From Xenococcaceae cyanobacterium MO_167.B27 (GTDB lineage: Bacteria > Cyanobacteriota > Cyanobacteriia > Cyanobacteriales > Xenococcaceae), in assembly GCA_030065935.1 (NCBI GenBank), contig JASJCP010000032.1:1-36570 (forward strand): a stretch of 36,570 nucleotides of DNA, read 5' to 3'. The translations under genes and the position numbers were made by a program. The stretch's first letter is position 1, and every line of letters begins with the position of its first letter. Below are positions 25,155-33,232 of this stretch, piece by piece. The notes under the pieces are model-generated. The model did no database searches and was not told where the DNA came from. It saw only the letters and a program-made list of their open reading frames with translations.

Positions 25155-27044
25155 ATGAAAAATTTTTCTTGGAGAGCCTTATTACTTTGGACATTGCCAA
25201 TTTTGATAGTGGGATTTTTCCTGTTTCAAGGAAGTATCTCTACAAACACTGGAAACATCGGCAATAATACAGCTAGCACTCGTATGACCTATGGTCGTTT
25301 CTTGGACTATCTGAATACAGGAAAAGTTGCCAGTGTTGAATTATATGAAAATGGCAGAACTGCTATTGTTCAAGCAATGGATCCTGAAATCGACGAACGC
25401 TTACAAAGATTAAGAGTCGATCTTCCTGCTAACTCACCAGAATTAATTGCCAAACTCAGAGAAGCAAATATCAAATTTGATTATCATCCCGTTACTAACG
25501 ATGGTGCATTGTGGGGATTACTGGGAAATTTAATTTTTCCTATTGTCCTAATTTCTGCCTTATTTTTCTTGTTCCGTCGCTCCAATAATATGCCTGGAGG
25601 ACCTGGTCAAGCAATGAGTTTCGGGAAGTCTCGCGCTCGGTTCCAGATGGAAGCTAAAACTGGCGTGATGTTCGATGATGTAGCAGGTATCGACGAAGCT
25701 AAAGAAGAATTACAAGAAGTTGTAACTTTCCTTAAACAGCCTGAACGCTTTACTGCTGTAGGTGCAAGAATTCCTAAAGGGGTTTTGTTGATTGGTCCTC
25801 CTGGGACTGGTAAAACTTTACTAGCAAAGGCGATCGCAGGTGAAGCTGGTGTACCTTTCTTCAGTATCTCTGGTTCAGAGTTCGTAGAAATGTTTGTGGG
25901 CGTTGGTGCTTCCAGAGTCCGTGACCTGTTTAAGAAAGCTAAAGAAAACGCTCCTTGTCTCATCTTTATTGATGAGATTGATGCTGTAGGTCGTCAAAGA
26001 GGTGCTGGTATCGGTGGTGGTAACGATGAAAGAGAACAAACTCTTAACCAATTGCTCACCGAGATGGATGGTTTTGAAGGTAACAGTGGCATTATTATTA
26101 TTGCTGCAACCAACCGTCCTGATGTCCTAGACTCCGCTTTAATGCGTCCTGGTCGTTTTGACCGTCAGGTAATGGTTGACAATCCTGATATTAAAGGTCG
26201 TTTAGAAATTTTAGAAGTACACTCCCGCAACAAAAAAATCGCTCCTGAAATTTCTTTAGAGGCGATCGCTCGTCGGACTCCTGGTTTCTCTGGTGCAGAT
26301 TTAGCTAACTTACTTAATGAAGCTGCAATTCTCACTGCCAGAAGACGTAAAGAAGCTATCACCATGTCTGAAATTGACGACGCGGTAGATCGGGTAGTTG
26401 CTGGTATGGAGGGTACTCCCCTAGTAGATGGTAAGAGTAAGCGTTTAATTGCTTATCACGAAGTTGGTCACGCGATCGTTGGTACTGTGGTTAAAGACCA
26501 TGACCCAGTACAGAAAGTAACCCTAATTCCTCGTGGACAAGCTCAAGGTTTAACTTGGTTTACTCCCAACGAAGAACAAGGTTTGATTTCTCGCTCTCAG
26601 TTAATGGCTCGTATTGCTGGTGCAATGGGTGGTCGCGCAGCAGAAGAAGAAATCTTTGGTTACGACGAAGTAACAACTGGTGCTGGTGGTGACTTACAAC
26701 AAGTTACAGAAATGGCACGTCAGATGGTGACTCGCTTCGGAATGAGCGATCTAGGTCCGTTATCTCTGGAAGGACAAGGTGGAGAAGTATTCCTCGGTGG
26801 CGGTTTAATGTCCCGTGCAGAATATTCTGAAGAAGTTGCTTCTCGTATTGACGACCAAGTACGTCAGATCATCGAACACTCTCATAATCTAGCGCGAAAA
26901 ATTATCCGTGATAACCGAGAAGTAATCGATCGCTTAGTAGATTTACTCATTGAGAGAGAAACTATTGATGGTCAAGAATTCCGCCAAATAGTTGCAGAAT
27001 ACACTGAAGTTCCTGAAAAAGAACAGTTTGCACCTCAACTGTAA
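25155..27044 (+). CDS. ftsH: FtsH, membrane ATP-dependent zinc metalloprotease (FtsH2 type)
   Basis: This 629-residue protein has two N-terminal membrane spans (about 8-26 and 118-140) enclosing a lumenal domain. An AAA+ domain with Walker A GPPGTGKT at 214-221, Walker B LIFIDEID and the second region of homology follows. The zinc protease domain carries HEVGH at 435-439. Length and sequence from end to end agree closely with cyanobacterial FtsH2 (Slr0228). Features shared with that protein include the N-terminal [12 protein letters not shown] start and the C-terminal [13 protein letters not shown]. FtsH2 works with FtsH3 in the thylakoid membrane to remove damaged D1 during photosystem II repair. 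A strong intrinsic terminator follows at 27069-27100. Confidence 0.96.
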   Translation: MKNFSWRALLLWTLPILIVGFFLFQGSISTNTGNIGNNTASTRMTYGRFLDYLNTGKVASVELYENGRTAIVQAMDPEIDERLQRLRVDLPANSPELIAKLREANIKFDYHPVTNDGALWGLLGNLIFPIVLISALFFLFRRSNNMPGGPGQAMSFGKSRARFQMEAKTGVMFDDVAGIDEAKEELQEVVTFLKQPERFTAVGARIPKGVLLIGPPGTGKTLLAKAIAGEAGVPFFSISGSEFVEMFVGVGASRVRDLFKKAKENAPCLIFIDEIDAVGRQRGAGIGGGNDEREQTLNQLLTEMDGFEGNSGIIIIAATNRPDVLDSALMRPGRFDRQVMVDNPDIKGRLEILEVHSRNKKIAPEISLEAIARRTPGFSGADLANLLNEAAILTARRRKEAITMSEIDDAVDRVVAGMEGTPLVDGKSKRLIAYHEVGHAIVGTVVKDHDPVQKVTLIPRGQAQGLTWFTPNEEQGLISRSQLMARIAGAMGGRAAEEEIFGYDEVTTGAGGDLQQVTEMARQMVTRFGMSDLGPLSLEGQGGEVFLGGGLMSRAEYSEEVASRIDDQVRQIIEHSHNLARKIIRDNREVIDRLVDLLIERETIDGQEFRQIVAEYTEVPEKEQFAPQL

Positions 27045-27068
27045 TAAATCAATATAGATTTTGAATTG

Positions 27069-27100
27069 GAGGAATGGTACTTAACCATTCCTCTTTTTTT
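27069..27100 (+). terminator. Intrinsic terminator after ftsH
   Basis: GAGGAATGGT pairs with ACCATTCCTC across a five-base loop and is followed at once by seven T residues. This is a textbook rho-independent terminator 24 bases after the ftsH stop. Confidence 0.93.
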
Positions 27101-27262
27101 ATCTCTATTTTTTTATTTAGACAAAGAGATCGCCTTAATAACCACTAGCTCAACCGAGATATCGGTTAACCAGGATGTTTGGTTGCATAGCTGAATTTAA
27201 AACCATTTTATTGAGTAGTTAAGTACCCAAGCAAAATTAGAAAGTACATTCGCCCATTCACT

Positions 27263-27289
27263 ATTGCGGATTGCGGATTGCGGATTGCC
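27263..27289. repeat. Heptamer tandem array (ATTGCGG)
   Basis: Three exact ATTGCGG units and a partial fourth (ATTGCC) lie in the spacer before the toxin-antitoxin pair. Confidence 0.85.
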
Positions 27290-27350
27290 TATCTAAACTA
27301 TCTAATTAATTTTGCATAACTACTTATTTTTAAGTTTCACACAACACAAC

Positions 27351-27366
27351 ACAACAAAATTGTTGT
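27351..27366. promoter_or_regulatory. Inverted repeat, candidate operator of the XRE regulator
   Basis: ACAACAA-AA-TTGTTGT is a perfect seven-base inverted repeat about 100 bases before the toxin-antitoxin pair. It is preceded by direct ACAAC repeats. Toxin-antitoxin operons commonly carry such a site for autoregulation by the XRE partner. The assignment is by position and symmetry only. Confidence 0.4.
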
Positions 27367-27463
27367 ATTATTGAGTTATCCGATCAAGCAATTGGATGTA
27401 TTTCGCTCAAATTATTAACGGAGATTTATTTATGAACCAATTAGTAAACAACAAAGATAAATT

Positions 27464-27901
27464 ATGGTTTTACCAAAGTTTAATGAGGATGGAAATCTAC
27501 CCACAGGAATTCACACTTGCACTTGGGAGGAAGCTAAAAATAAACTAGCTTTTAACCCCCGTCGTCAAGAACTATTCGCAGGATTACAAAGAGCCTGTAA
27601 ATCCTTAAAAAAAGCAGGTTGTCAACGTATTTATATTGGTGGTAGTTTTGCTACGAGTAAAAATACTCCAGGCGATTTTGATGTCTGTTGGGATGATGAG
27701 GATGTCGATTTTCAACTTTTAGAGAAAATTGACCCCGTTTTACTCGATATTGGCAATGACTGTGCTGCACAAAAGACTAAATATGGCGGTGAAATGTTTC
27801 CCGCAAATACACCAACATCTATTGATGGTCGAACTCATCTAGACTTTTTTCAACAAGACCGTAATGGTAATCCCAAGGGGATAGTTGAGATATATCTCTA
27901 G
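27464..27901 (+). CDS. DUF6932-like putative nucleotidyltransferase toxin
   Basis: This 145-residue soluble protein has the minimal nucleotidyltransferase signature. Gly-Gly-Ser lies at 59-61 (YIGGSFATSKNTPGDFD), Asp71 and Asp73 form the DxD pair, and a third carboxylate, Asp127, lies in HLDFF. The N-terminal LPKFNEDGNLPTGIH is characteristic of a small family I know as DUF6932. An upstream ATG at 27432 is out of frame, and the present start gives the natural family N terminus. It lacks its own ribosome binding site, so it may be translated by coupling to that short upstream frame. An XRE-type regulator follows after 32 bases, so a toxin-antitoxin role (target nucleotidylation) is likely but unproven. 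Confidence 0.72.
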   Translation: MVLPKFNEDGNLPTGIHTCTWEEAKNKLAFNPRRQELFAGLQRACKSLKKAGCQRIYIGGSFATSKNTPGDFDVCWDDEDVDFQLLEKIDPVLLDIGNDCAAQKTKYGGEMFPANTPTSIDGRTHLDFFQQDRNGNPKGIVEIYL

Positions 27902-27933
27902 ATAATATTTACTATTAGAATTGATTTTAAACA

Positions 27934-28365
27934 ATGATTTTGAACGAACGCCAATACGGCATTACTAAAACCAAAATCAAAGAATTTGAACAGGCTAAAG
28001 CTAAACTTAGCAATAGTCCTGTTCCAGAAAATCGCAATGAGCAATTGCGTCAGAAAGCCCACCTAGATACCCTCAATAATCAACTTGAGGTATTTAGGCG
28101 GGAAATAAAAGAATACGAAGAACTCAAAAAAGGTGATATTAAGAGTCTAAAATTAGATTCTTTTGAACAATTACCAGAAGCACTAATTAAAGCGAGAATT
28201 ATTCGCGGATGGACTCAAGCTCAGTTAGCGGACATCTTACAGGTTAAGCAGCAGCAAGTTCAACGAGATGAAACTAACAAATATGCTAATGCTAGTTTTA
28301 CTAAACTATTAGGAATCCAGAAAGCTCTCAATCTGGAAGTCAAAGAGGAATTAATTTTTAAATAA
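27934..28365 (+). CDS. XRE-family helix-turn-helix protein, putative antitoxin
   Basis: This 143-residue protein has an N-terminal helical, charged, coiled-coil-like region (about residues 5-65). A helix-turn-helix domain follows at about 82-135, with the typical ARIIRGWTQAQLADILQVK start and a recognition helix in QQQVQRDE. It follows the nucleotidyltransferase-like gene by 32 bases, which suggests a two-gene operon with toxin first and antitoxin second. The helical N-terminal part could bind the toxin while the C-terminal part binds the operator. No metal site, ATPase motif or membrane segment is present. Confidence 0.8.
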   Translation: MILNERQYGITKTKIKEFEQAKAKLSNSPVPENRNEQLRQKAHLDTLNNQLEVFRREIKEYEELKKGDIKSLKLDSFEQLPEALIKARIIRGWTQAQLADILQVKQQQVQRDETNKYANASFTKLLGIQKALNLEVKEELIFK

Positions 28366-28406
28366 TTTCCAACAGCAAATGCTTGTGAAATTATTTACCT
28401 GCCATC

Positions 28407-28451
28407 CCCCCTAGAAACTAATCAGATGGTAACTGCTTAGTTTCTAGGGGG
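28407..28451. terminator. Long stem, probable bidirectional terminator
   Basis: CCCCCTAGAAACTAA and TTAGTTTCTAGGGGG form a perfect fifteen-base-pair stem around a 15-base loop. It lies between two convergent genes and includes the stop codon of the minus-strand gene. The following bases are AT-rich rather than a clean T run. Confidence 0.7.
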
Positions 28452-29471
28452 ATTATTATGTTCCCAACGGTCTAAAATATCTTTGAATAATGCTTCCTCA
28501 ATCCAAGTTTTAGCTACTACAGTCAACGGAAGTGCCAAGAGTAAGCCCATAATACCAAAAGTTTTAGCAAAAAAGATTTGAGCAGTAAGAGTGACAGCAG
28601 GAAGCAGAGAAACTTGTCTCGCCATTACTGTAGGAGAAAGCCAATAGGTTTCTACATTTTGAATAATAAAGTACCAAATCAGAACAGCTACTATTTTCCA
28701 CGGTGCTTCTAATACAGCAATGGATAAAGGAAAGATAACGCTCGTAGCAGGGCCAATATTGGGAATAAAATTTAGAATGCCAGCTAGTAGAGCATGAACT
28801 AATACTAAGCGGATTTGTAAAACTGCTAAACCCAACCCACTAGCAATACCAATAAATAAACAATTAATCAGAATTCCTCTTAACCAATTGCCTAATGCTT
28901 CTTCTGACTGAGATAGAATATAATCTGCTCGTCGGCGGTAAAAAGAAGGAAATAAACTTAATAAAGCTTGACGGTATCCTTGGGGACTAGACAACATCAT
29001 AATGGTTAAAGCAAATATGAGTAATAGTTGCAGTAACACTGTGAGAGAATCGGAGAAGATACCAACAAAACTGCTAATTAGTTCTTGTAGTGGTGGTAAT
29101 TGACTTAATAAATCTCTGCGATTAGGTAAGGTCGGTAAATAGTCTGGTAGCTTTGCTTCTAGTAATTCTACCTCTAAGTCAATTTTTGCCCAAACCTTTG
29201 GTAACTCTTCAATTAGTTTTTGTAACTGCTGACTAAAAGGTGGAACAATTAACCAAATAAAGAGAATAAAAAAAACTATTATTGAGCTTATGGCACACAG
29301 TAAAGCTATTTTACGGTGTAATCCCTTCTTCTGTAGCCATTTGACAAAACGATTGAGAGCAGTAGCCAATACGACAGCAGTAAAAACTAGTAGGAGCAAA
29401 TTACGAATTTGCCAGAGAACAAATAAAGCAATAATTAAACAAATAAAACCACACCACTGACCCAGATTCAT
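28437..29471 (-). CDS. AI-2E family transporter (UPF0118)
   Basis: This 344-residue membrane protein has the family plan. Two N-terminal spans (about 5-38) precede a third at about 57-78. A soluble amphipathic region (80-140) and further spans from about 141 to the end follow. The family motif NFIPNIGP lies at 234-241. Members have been tied to autoinducer-2 export, sodium/proton exchange or small-molecule efflux, and the substrate of cyanobacterial members is usually unknown. It stands as a single gene, convergent with the toxin-antitoxin pair, with its stop codon inside the shared terminator stem. Confidence 0.88.
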   Translation of the reverse strand: MNLGQWCGFICLIIALFVLWQIRNLLLLVFTAVVLATALNRFVKWLQKKGLHRKIALLCAISSIIVFFILFIWLIVPPFSQQLQKLIEELPKVWAKIDLEVELLEAKLPDYLPTLPNRRDLLSQLPPLQELISSFVGIFSDSLTVLLQLLLIFALTIMMLSSPQGYRQALLSLFPSFYRRRADYILSQSEEALGNWLRGILINCLFIGIASGLGLAVLQIRLVLVHALLAGILNFIPNIGPATSVIFPLSIAVLEAPWKIVAVLIWYFIIQNVETYWLSPTVMARQVSLLPAVTLTAQIFFAKTFGIMGLLLALPLTVVAKTWIEEALFKDILDRWEHNNPPRN

Positions 29472-29627
29472 TGTTAACTAAATAATTGCGCTTGATAAAT
29501 GCCTAAGAATAAAATCGCTGATTTAGGCTATATGAATTTTAAAACTAGTAATATTCTTTAGAATACATAATTTGAGCGATAAAAATCCTAAATAAATAAC
29601 AAAGATTTACTTTTTAGTAGAAAGTGT

Positions 29628-30557
29628 TTATTTTTGGGTTGGCTCTAATTTCATAAAATTAGCTATAGCTCTTAAATAAGAATGGCTCTTGGGTTGATAA
29701 ATATTGAAATGGTTTCCTTTAGGGATTAAAAATAATTGTTTAGGTTCAGGAGCAGCATCATATAAAGCTTGACTATGATAATATTTCACTACATTATCTC
29801 TCATGCCATGTAAAAATAAAACTGCCATTTGTAATGATTTGATTTTTCCTATAGAATCAAACTTCTGATTTAAAATTATTTCTAGAGGAAATAGTCTGAG
29901 TTTTTTTATATTTAGATCGAGAACTTGTTGATTCATACTAGTAAAAGAACTTTGAACAATTAAAGCTTTGGCTTGAGGTTTTTTGAGTGCTAAATCTATC
30001 GCCACTGCTCCCCCTAATGATTCTCCATAAATTGTAATTGTTTCAGGATCAATCTTTTTTTCTTGCGTTAAATATTGCCAAGCAGCTTCACTGTCTTGAT
30101 ATAATTTTAATTCTGTTGGGTTGTCTCCTTGACTTTGACCATAACCACGATAATCTATAGCTAATACATTAAATCCTAATTGTAGTAATCCTTGAACTTT
30201 AGCCAAGTTAGTAGAATAGCTTTTATTTCCGCCTCTGCCACAAAGATATAATATAGTTTGATTCTTGATAAGGTTATGAGGTTCATTAGGAATTAGTTTC
30301 ATTGTCTCACTATTGGCTGATGCAGAAAACCACCAACCATGTATTTTATCTTGAGAATTAGGAACAGTAATCCAAACGTCTTGATATATAAAATTAAAGT
30401 CTTTATCCTGTGGATGAGAGTGGAGCTTTTTACTTGGTTGAAGAATCAGATTATCTTGTTGTAAATATAAATAAGAACAACTGGCTAAATAGAACGCACT
30501 AATTCCTAGAATACTAGTTTTTAGTAGTCTAAGTTTGAATCCTTCTTTTTGATTCAT
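29628..30557 (-). CDS. Alpha/beta-hydrolase lipoprotein
   Basis: This 309-residue protein begins with a basic, hydrophobic leader ending in a lipobox (YLASC, Cys27), so it is probably anchored in a membrane as a lipoprotein. The body is an alpha/beta hydrolase of the serine-aminopeptidase-like type. It has an oxyanion segment CGRGGNKS (106-113), nucleophile elbow GESLGG with Ser180, acid Asp254 in HGMRDNVV, and base His283 in GNHFN. DYRGYGQSQG (135-144) is typical of the family. The substrate could be a lipid or peptide ester; none is indicated by its neighbours. It is separated from the AI-2E gene by 156 bases and is probably monocistronic. Confidence 0.87.
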   Translation of the reverse strand: MNQKEGFKLRLLKTSILGISAFYLASCSYLYLQQDNLILQPSKKLHSHPQDKDFNFIYQDVWITVPNSQDKIHGWWFSASANSETMKLIPNEPHNLIKNQTILYLCGRGGNKSYSTNLAKVQGLLQLGFNVLAIDYRGYGQSQGDNPTELKLYQDSEAAWQYLTQEKKIDPETITIYGESLGGAVAIDLALKKPQAKALIVQSSFTSMNQQVLDLNIKKLRLFPLEIILNQKFDSIGKIKSLQMAVLFLHGMRDNVVKYYHSQALYDAAPEPKQLFLIPKGNHFNIYQPKSHSYLRAIANFMKLEPTQK

Positions 30558-30648
30558 TGGTGATTAAATGTTGAGCTTGTAACGATTATACTAATTTCAT
30601 ATTAGTAGAAGAATATCGCGCACAATCTCCCCTTGATACCCCCAATCC

Positions 30649-30690
30649 CCCCGCCTTCAGCACCTCCCTTTCTAAGGGAGGAAGGGGGGT
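30649..30690. repeat. GC-rich palindromic spacer repeat
   Basis: The block contains the hairpin CCTCCCTT-TCT-AAGGGAGG and is flanked by CCCCCC and GGGGGG runs. It resembles the C-run/G-run palindromes of the element at 35599-35823. A partial CGCAAAGGCGTAGAGAG motif follows, related to the repeat at 32701-32730. Confidence 0.6.
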
Positions 30691-30797
30691 AACGCAAAGG
30701 CGTAGAGAGGATAATTATTTTATATTGTAAATATTGTTTATTCTAGTGACCACTTAAAATTACCATCTTTATATACAATATCGATGTAATAAGAAAA

Positions 30798-31256
30798 ATG
30801 AAGATTCTTGATTTTGTTAGAGTCAGAAAGATTGTGCAACAGGTAGCTGCTTACTGTATTGCTATCATGGTTTTTAGTTTATTATGGCTACCAACAGCGT
30901 CAGCTAATCCAGAATTAACAGCAGTTAAAGTTAGTTTGGGTAATAGTGCAGGAGAGTTAAAGTTTTTCCCTAGTAATTTAGAATTTGAAACAGGAAAAGA
31001 ATATCAGCTACTTCTGGATAATCCTAGTCCAACGAAGCACTATTTTACTGCAAAAGATTTTGCTGATGCTAGTTGGACAAAAAAAGTACAAGCAGGAAAG
31101 GTAGAAGTTAAAGGTGCAATTCACGAATTAGAGTTAAAGCCAGGAGCAGTAGCAGAATGGGTATTAACTCCCATGAAATCAGGAAAATATGAATTACACT
31201 GTTCTATTAAAGGACATAAAGAAGCAGGGATGATAGGAGAAATAGTAGTCAAGTAA
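30798..31256 (+). CDS. Exported cupredoxin-like copper protein
   Basis: This 152-residue protein has a signal peptide with likely cleavage after Ala36 (TASA) and a single cupredoxin domain. Type 1 copper ligands are visible as His81 (PTKHYF), Cys135, His140 and Met145 in HCSIKGHKEAGM. The C-x4-H-x4-M ligand loop, the length and the export signal are plastocyanin-like, but the first-ligand region (HYFTAKDFADASWTKKVQ) is unlike PetE. It is therefore better called a plastocyanin-like cupredoxin, probably a periplasmic or lumenal electron carrier or copper-binding protein. A heptamer array follows directly after the gene. Confidence 0.85.
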   Translation: MKILDFVRVRKIVQQVAAYCIAIMVFSLLWLPTASANPELTAVKVSLGNSAGELKFFPSNLEFETGKEYQLLLDNPSPTKHYFTAKDFADASWTKKVQAGKVEVKGAIHELELKPGAVAEWVLTPMKSGKYELHCSIKGHKEAGMIGEIVVK

Positions 31257-31273
31257 TAGTTCTTATCAATCAA

Positions 31274-31343
31274 CCACTAACTACTAACCACTAACTACTA
31301 ACCACTAACCACTAACTACTAACTACTAACTACTAACTACTAA
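31274..31343. repeat. Heptamer tandem array (CYACTAA, ten units)
   Basis: Ten consecutive seven-base units fill exactly 70 bases: six CTACTAA and four CCACTAA. It is the longest array in the window and shares its unit with 7963-7997. It fills most of the gap between the cupredoxin gene and the convergent DUF58 gene. Confidence 0.95.
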
Positions 31344-31347
31344 CAAT

Positions 31348-32670
31348 CTACAATAAACTTCTCCCCTTGAGGTTCAAATATCTATCTACTAATTCTTCAC
31401 TAATCTTATCGCAGGGTGCATCTAAAACTAAGACTCCTTTCTGTTTCAAGCTAGCAAAGGCTGTTTGTCTTTGAGACAATAAATCAAGAGCGACAGCACG
31501 GCAATAGGCATCTTTGATATTATCTGTTGTAGTGTGAGCAATGGTATCAACTTTGGTATCGCCCAGAGTTACACAAAAGGGAAGATAACGGGGAGTTAAT
31601 TTCATCATTGCTCCTAATAATTCTGTAGAAGCGGTAACGTCTATAATATCCGTAATTACAACTACTAAAGCGCGACGGGTTTGTTGGGTTACTACTTTTG
31701 TTACCGCGCCAAGGTAATCTGGTTCTAGTAATACTGGTTGCAATAGGGTTAGACTTTCGATTAGTTTTGAAAGATGAGATTGTCCTCTTTCTGGTGGTAT
31801 CCAAGTGGTAACATCTCGATCAAAAACTGCTACTCCTACTTTATCCCCCCTACTCAACCCAGCTAACGCCAAAGACAAGGTAGCATTTATTCCCCAGTCA
31901 AACCTTTTTAAACCTTGTACTTGGGCAGTCATTAACCGTCCGCGATCTAGTAAGATGAAGAGGGTCTGTTCTTGTTCTGGTTCTAAGACTTTAATTAGAG
32001 GACGATTTTTACGGGCTGTGGCTTTCCAGTCGATAAGACGAATATCATCCCCCTGACTATATTCTCTTAACTCAGCAAATTCTGTACCATTGCCAATTCT
32101 TCTCGCACGACGCATCATACCAGTATTTTCCAGAGTGAGACGAATAGTAAGCGATCGCAATCCGATTAAATCGGGATATACTACTACTGGTTGTTTTGCT
32201 GCAACTTTCCACCGACTCCAAGCTAAACCCCAATTTCCTAGTTGACGTATCTGGATATCTCCCCAAGTGTATTTACCACGACTATTAGGGTGGATATTAT
32301 AGGTTAGGGTTTCTCTAGTGTTACTAGGTAAAACTGCTTGCAGACTATCTTTAGAAACAGGAAACTCTTGGGGATAATTATCTTTTACTTGAATTATTGC
32401 TGGTTGTTGGGTTGTGACTTCTAAAGTTACATGATTATCTTTTCCTACAGATAACTTCCCTAATGGTTTGCGAGTAATCTTTACTTTGTTGCGTCTGACT
32501 CTAATACCATCCCAGAGAGCAAGGATGAGAATAATTAAGTCATAGATGATAGTTGTAATAATACTGGCTTGATTGTTAATGAAAATCGCTAGGATAGCTG
32601 TTAAGGGTAAGCTTAGTAATAATAATAGGTAGCAACGTAAACTAGGTACTATCATATAATTTGAATTCAA
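31348..32670 (-). CDS. DUF58 domain protein (MoxR-associated)
   Basis: This 440-residue protein has two N-terminal membrane spans (about 12-32 and 36-53) and a beta-rich domain. The DUF58 signature EYSQGDDIRLIDWKATAR lies at 203-220. A vWA-like region follows (LFILLDRGRLMTAQVQG, then GDKVGVAVFDRDV). DUF58 proteins are usually encoded with a MoxR-type AAA ATPase that acts as a chaperone for complex assembly or metal insertion. Here the MoxR gene lies about 1.4 kb upstream on the same strand, with a methyltransferase gene and a short fragment gene between them. Confidence 0.88.
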   Translation of the reverse strand: MNSNYMIVPSLRCYLLLLLSLPLTAILAIFINNQASIITTIIYDLIILILALWDGIRVRRNKVKITRKPLGKLSVGKDNHVTLEVTTQQPAIIQVKDNYPQEFPVSKDSLQAVLPSNTRETLTYNIHPNSRGKYTWGDIQIRQLGNWGLAWSRWKVAAKQPVVVYPDLIGLRSLTIRLTLENTGMMRRARRIGNGTEFAELREYSQGDDIRLIDWKATARKNRPLIKVLEPEQEQTLFILLDRGRLMTAQVQGLKRFDWGINATLSLALAGLSRGDKVGVAVFDRDVTTWIPPERGQSHLSKLIESLTLLQPVLLEPDYLGAVTKVVTQQTRRALVVVITDIIDVTASTELLGAMMKLTPRYLPFCVTLGDTKVDTIAHTTTDNIKDAYCRAVALDLLSQRQTAFASLKQKGVLVLDAPCDKISEELVDRYLNLKGRSLL

Positions 32671-32700
32671 AAAGTGATGGGTTATTAAATAATGATTTTA

Positions 32701-32730
32701 TCTCGCGCAGAGTCGCCAAGGCGCAGAGAG
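32701..32730. repeat. Dispersed CGCAGAG/GGCGCAGAGAG repeat
   Basis: The segment reads GCGCAGAGTCGCCAAGGCGC followed by AGAGAG. It contains a GCG(C)/GGCGC dyad and matches a short repeat type I recall from many cyanobacterial spacers. A related copy lies near 30692-30710. Confidence 0.55.
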
Positions 32731-32774
32731 ATTCTAATTTTATAGCTAAATTACTTTAAAAGTCAGCTTAGTAA

Positions 32775-33203
32775 TTATAAGTTACAAATGACTGTTTCAG
32801 AAGCAATTGAATCTGTTAAACCATCATCTACATTACCTTGTAATTGGTTTAATATCTTTTTCTTTAATTGAATTCTTATATTACCTAATAATTTGTCTAT
32901 TAAACTACCAGCAACAGGATTGCCTAAAGAAATATTTTTAAACTTACATTGGTTATCTTGGATTTCATTTAAAATATATTCTAATGCAGCATAAGGAGTA
33001 GCACAAAATAGAATATCTGGCTGGTCTAGATTGATAAACTGATAAGTAGCATTAATAGCTGTTGTTGCAGAAGTACAATCTATTTTTTCGGTTGAAAGAG
33101 CAATTGATTTCCATTTAGTACGATAAACTGGGATTAATGCTTGCTGTTCTGAAGTTAATTGAAATGTATCAAAATTCAACATTTTTTTGTAAATAAATCT
33201 CAA
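32775..33203 (-). CDS. Short protein resembling the N-terminal part of a cyanobacterial repeat family
   Basis: This 142-residue protein probably starts at the second Met (MLNFDTFQL, base 33182) rather than the first. Residues about 16-70 (LTSEQQALIPVYRTKWKSIA, then ALSTEKID and ILFCATPYAALEYIL) match the N-terminal block of a family common in cyanobacteria, often annotated as DUF6745-type. In full-length members this block is followed by repeated SQL-type helical units and a C-terminal domain. Here it ends after about 70 further residues. It is therefore either a short variant or a truncated copy. Function is unknown. It lies between the methyltransferase and DUF58 genes on the same strand. 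Confidence 0.6.
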   Translation of the reverse strand: MRFIYKKMLNFDTFQLTSEQQALIPVYRTKWKSIALSTEKIDCTSATTAINATYQFINLDQPDILFCATPYAALEYILNEIQDNQCKFKNISLGNPVAGSLIDKLLGNIRIQLKKKILNQLQGNVDDGLTDSIASETVICNL

Positions 33204-33232
33204 TATGGCTGAATTTTACAGTCATTGTAATT

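Larger units (their letters stand above)
27101..27463. other. Spacer before the toxin-antitoxin pair
   Basis: This stretch contains the ATTGCGG array and the inverted repeat at 27351-27366, both listed separately. A GGAG at 27419-27422 precedes an ATG at 27432 that opens a 38-codon frame overlapping the next gene out of frame. Confidence 0.5.

Noticed and set aside
31274-31343. Tandem array considered as a CRISPR
   Set aside because: Units are seven bases with no spacers between them, and there are no cas genes in the window.
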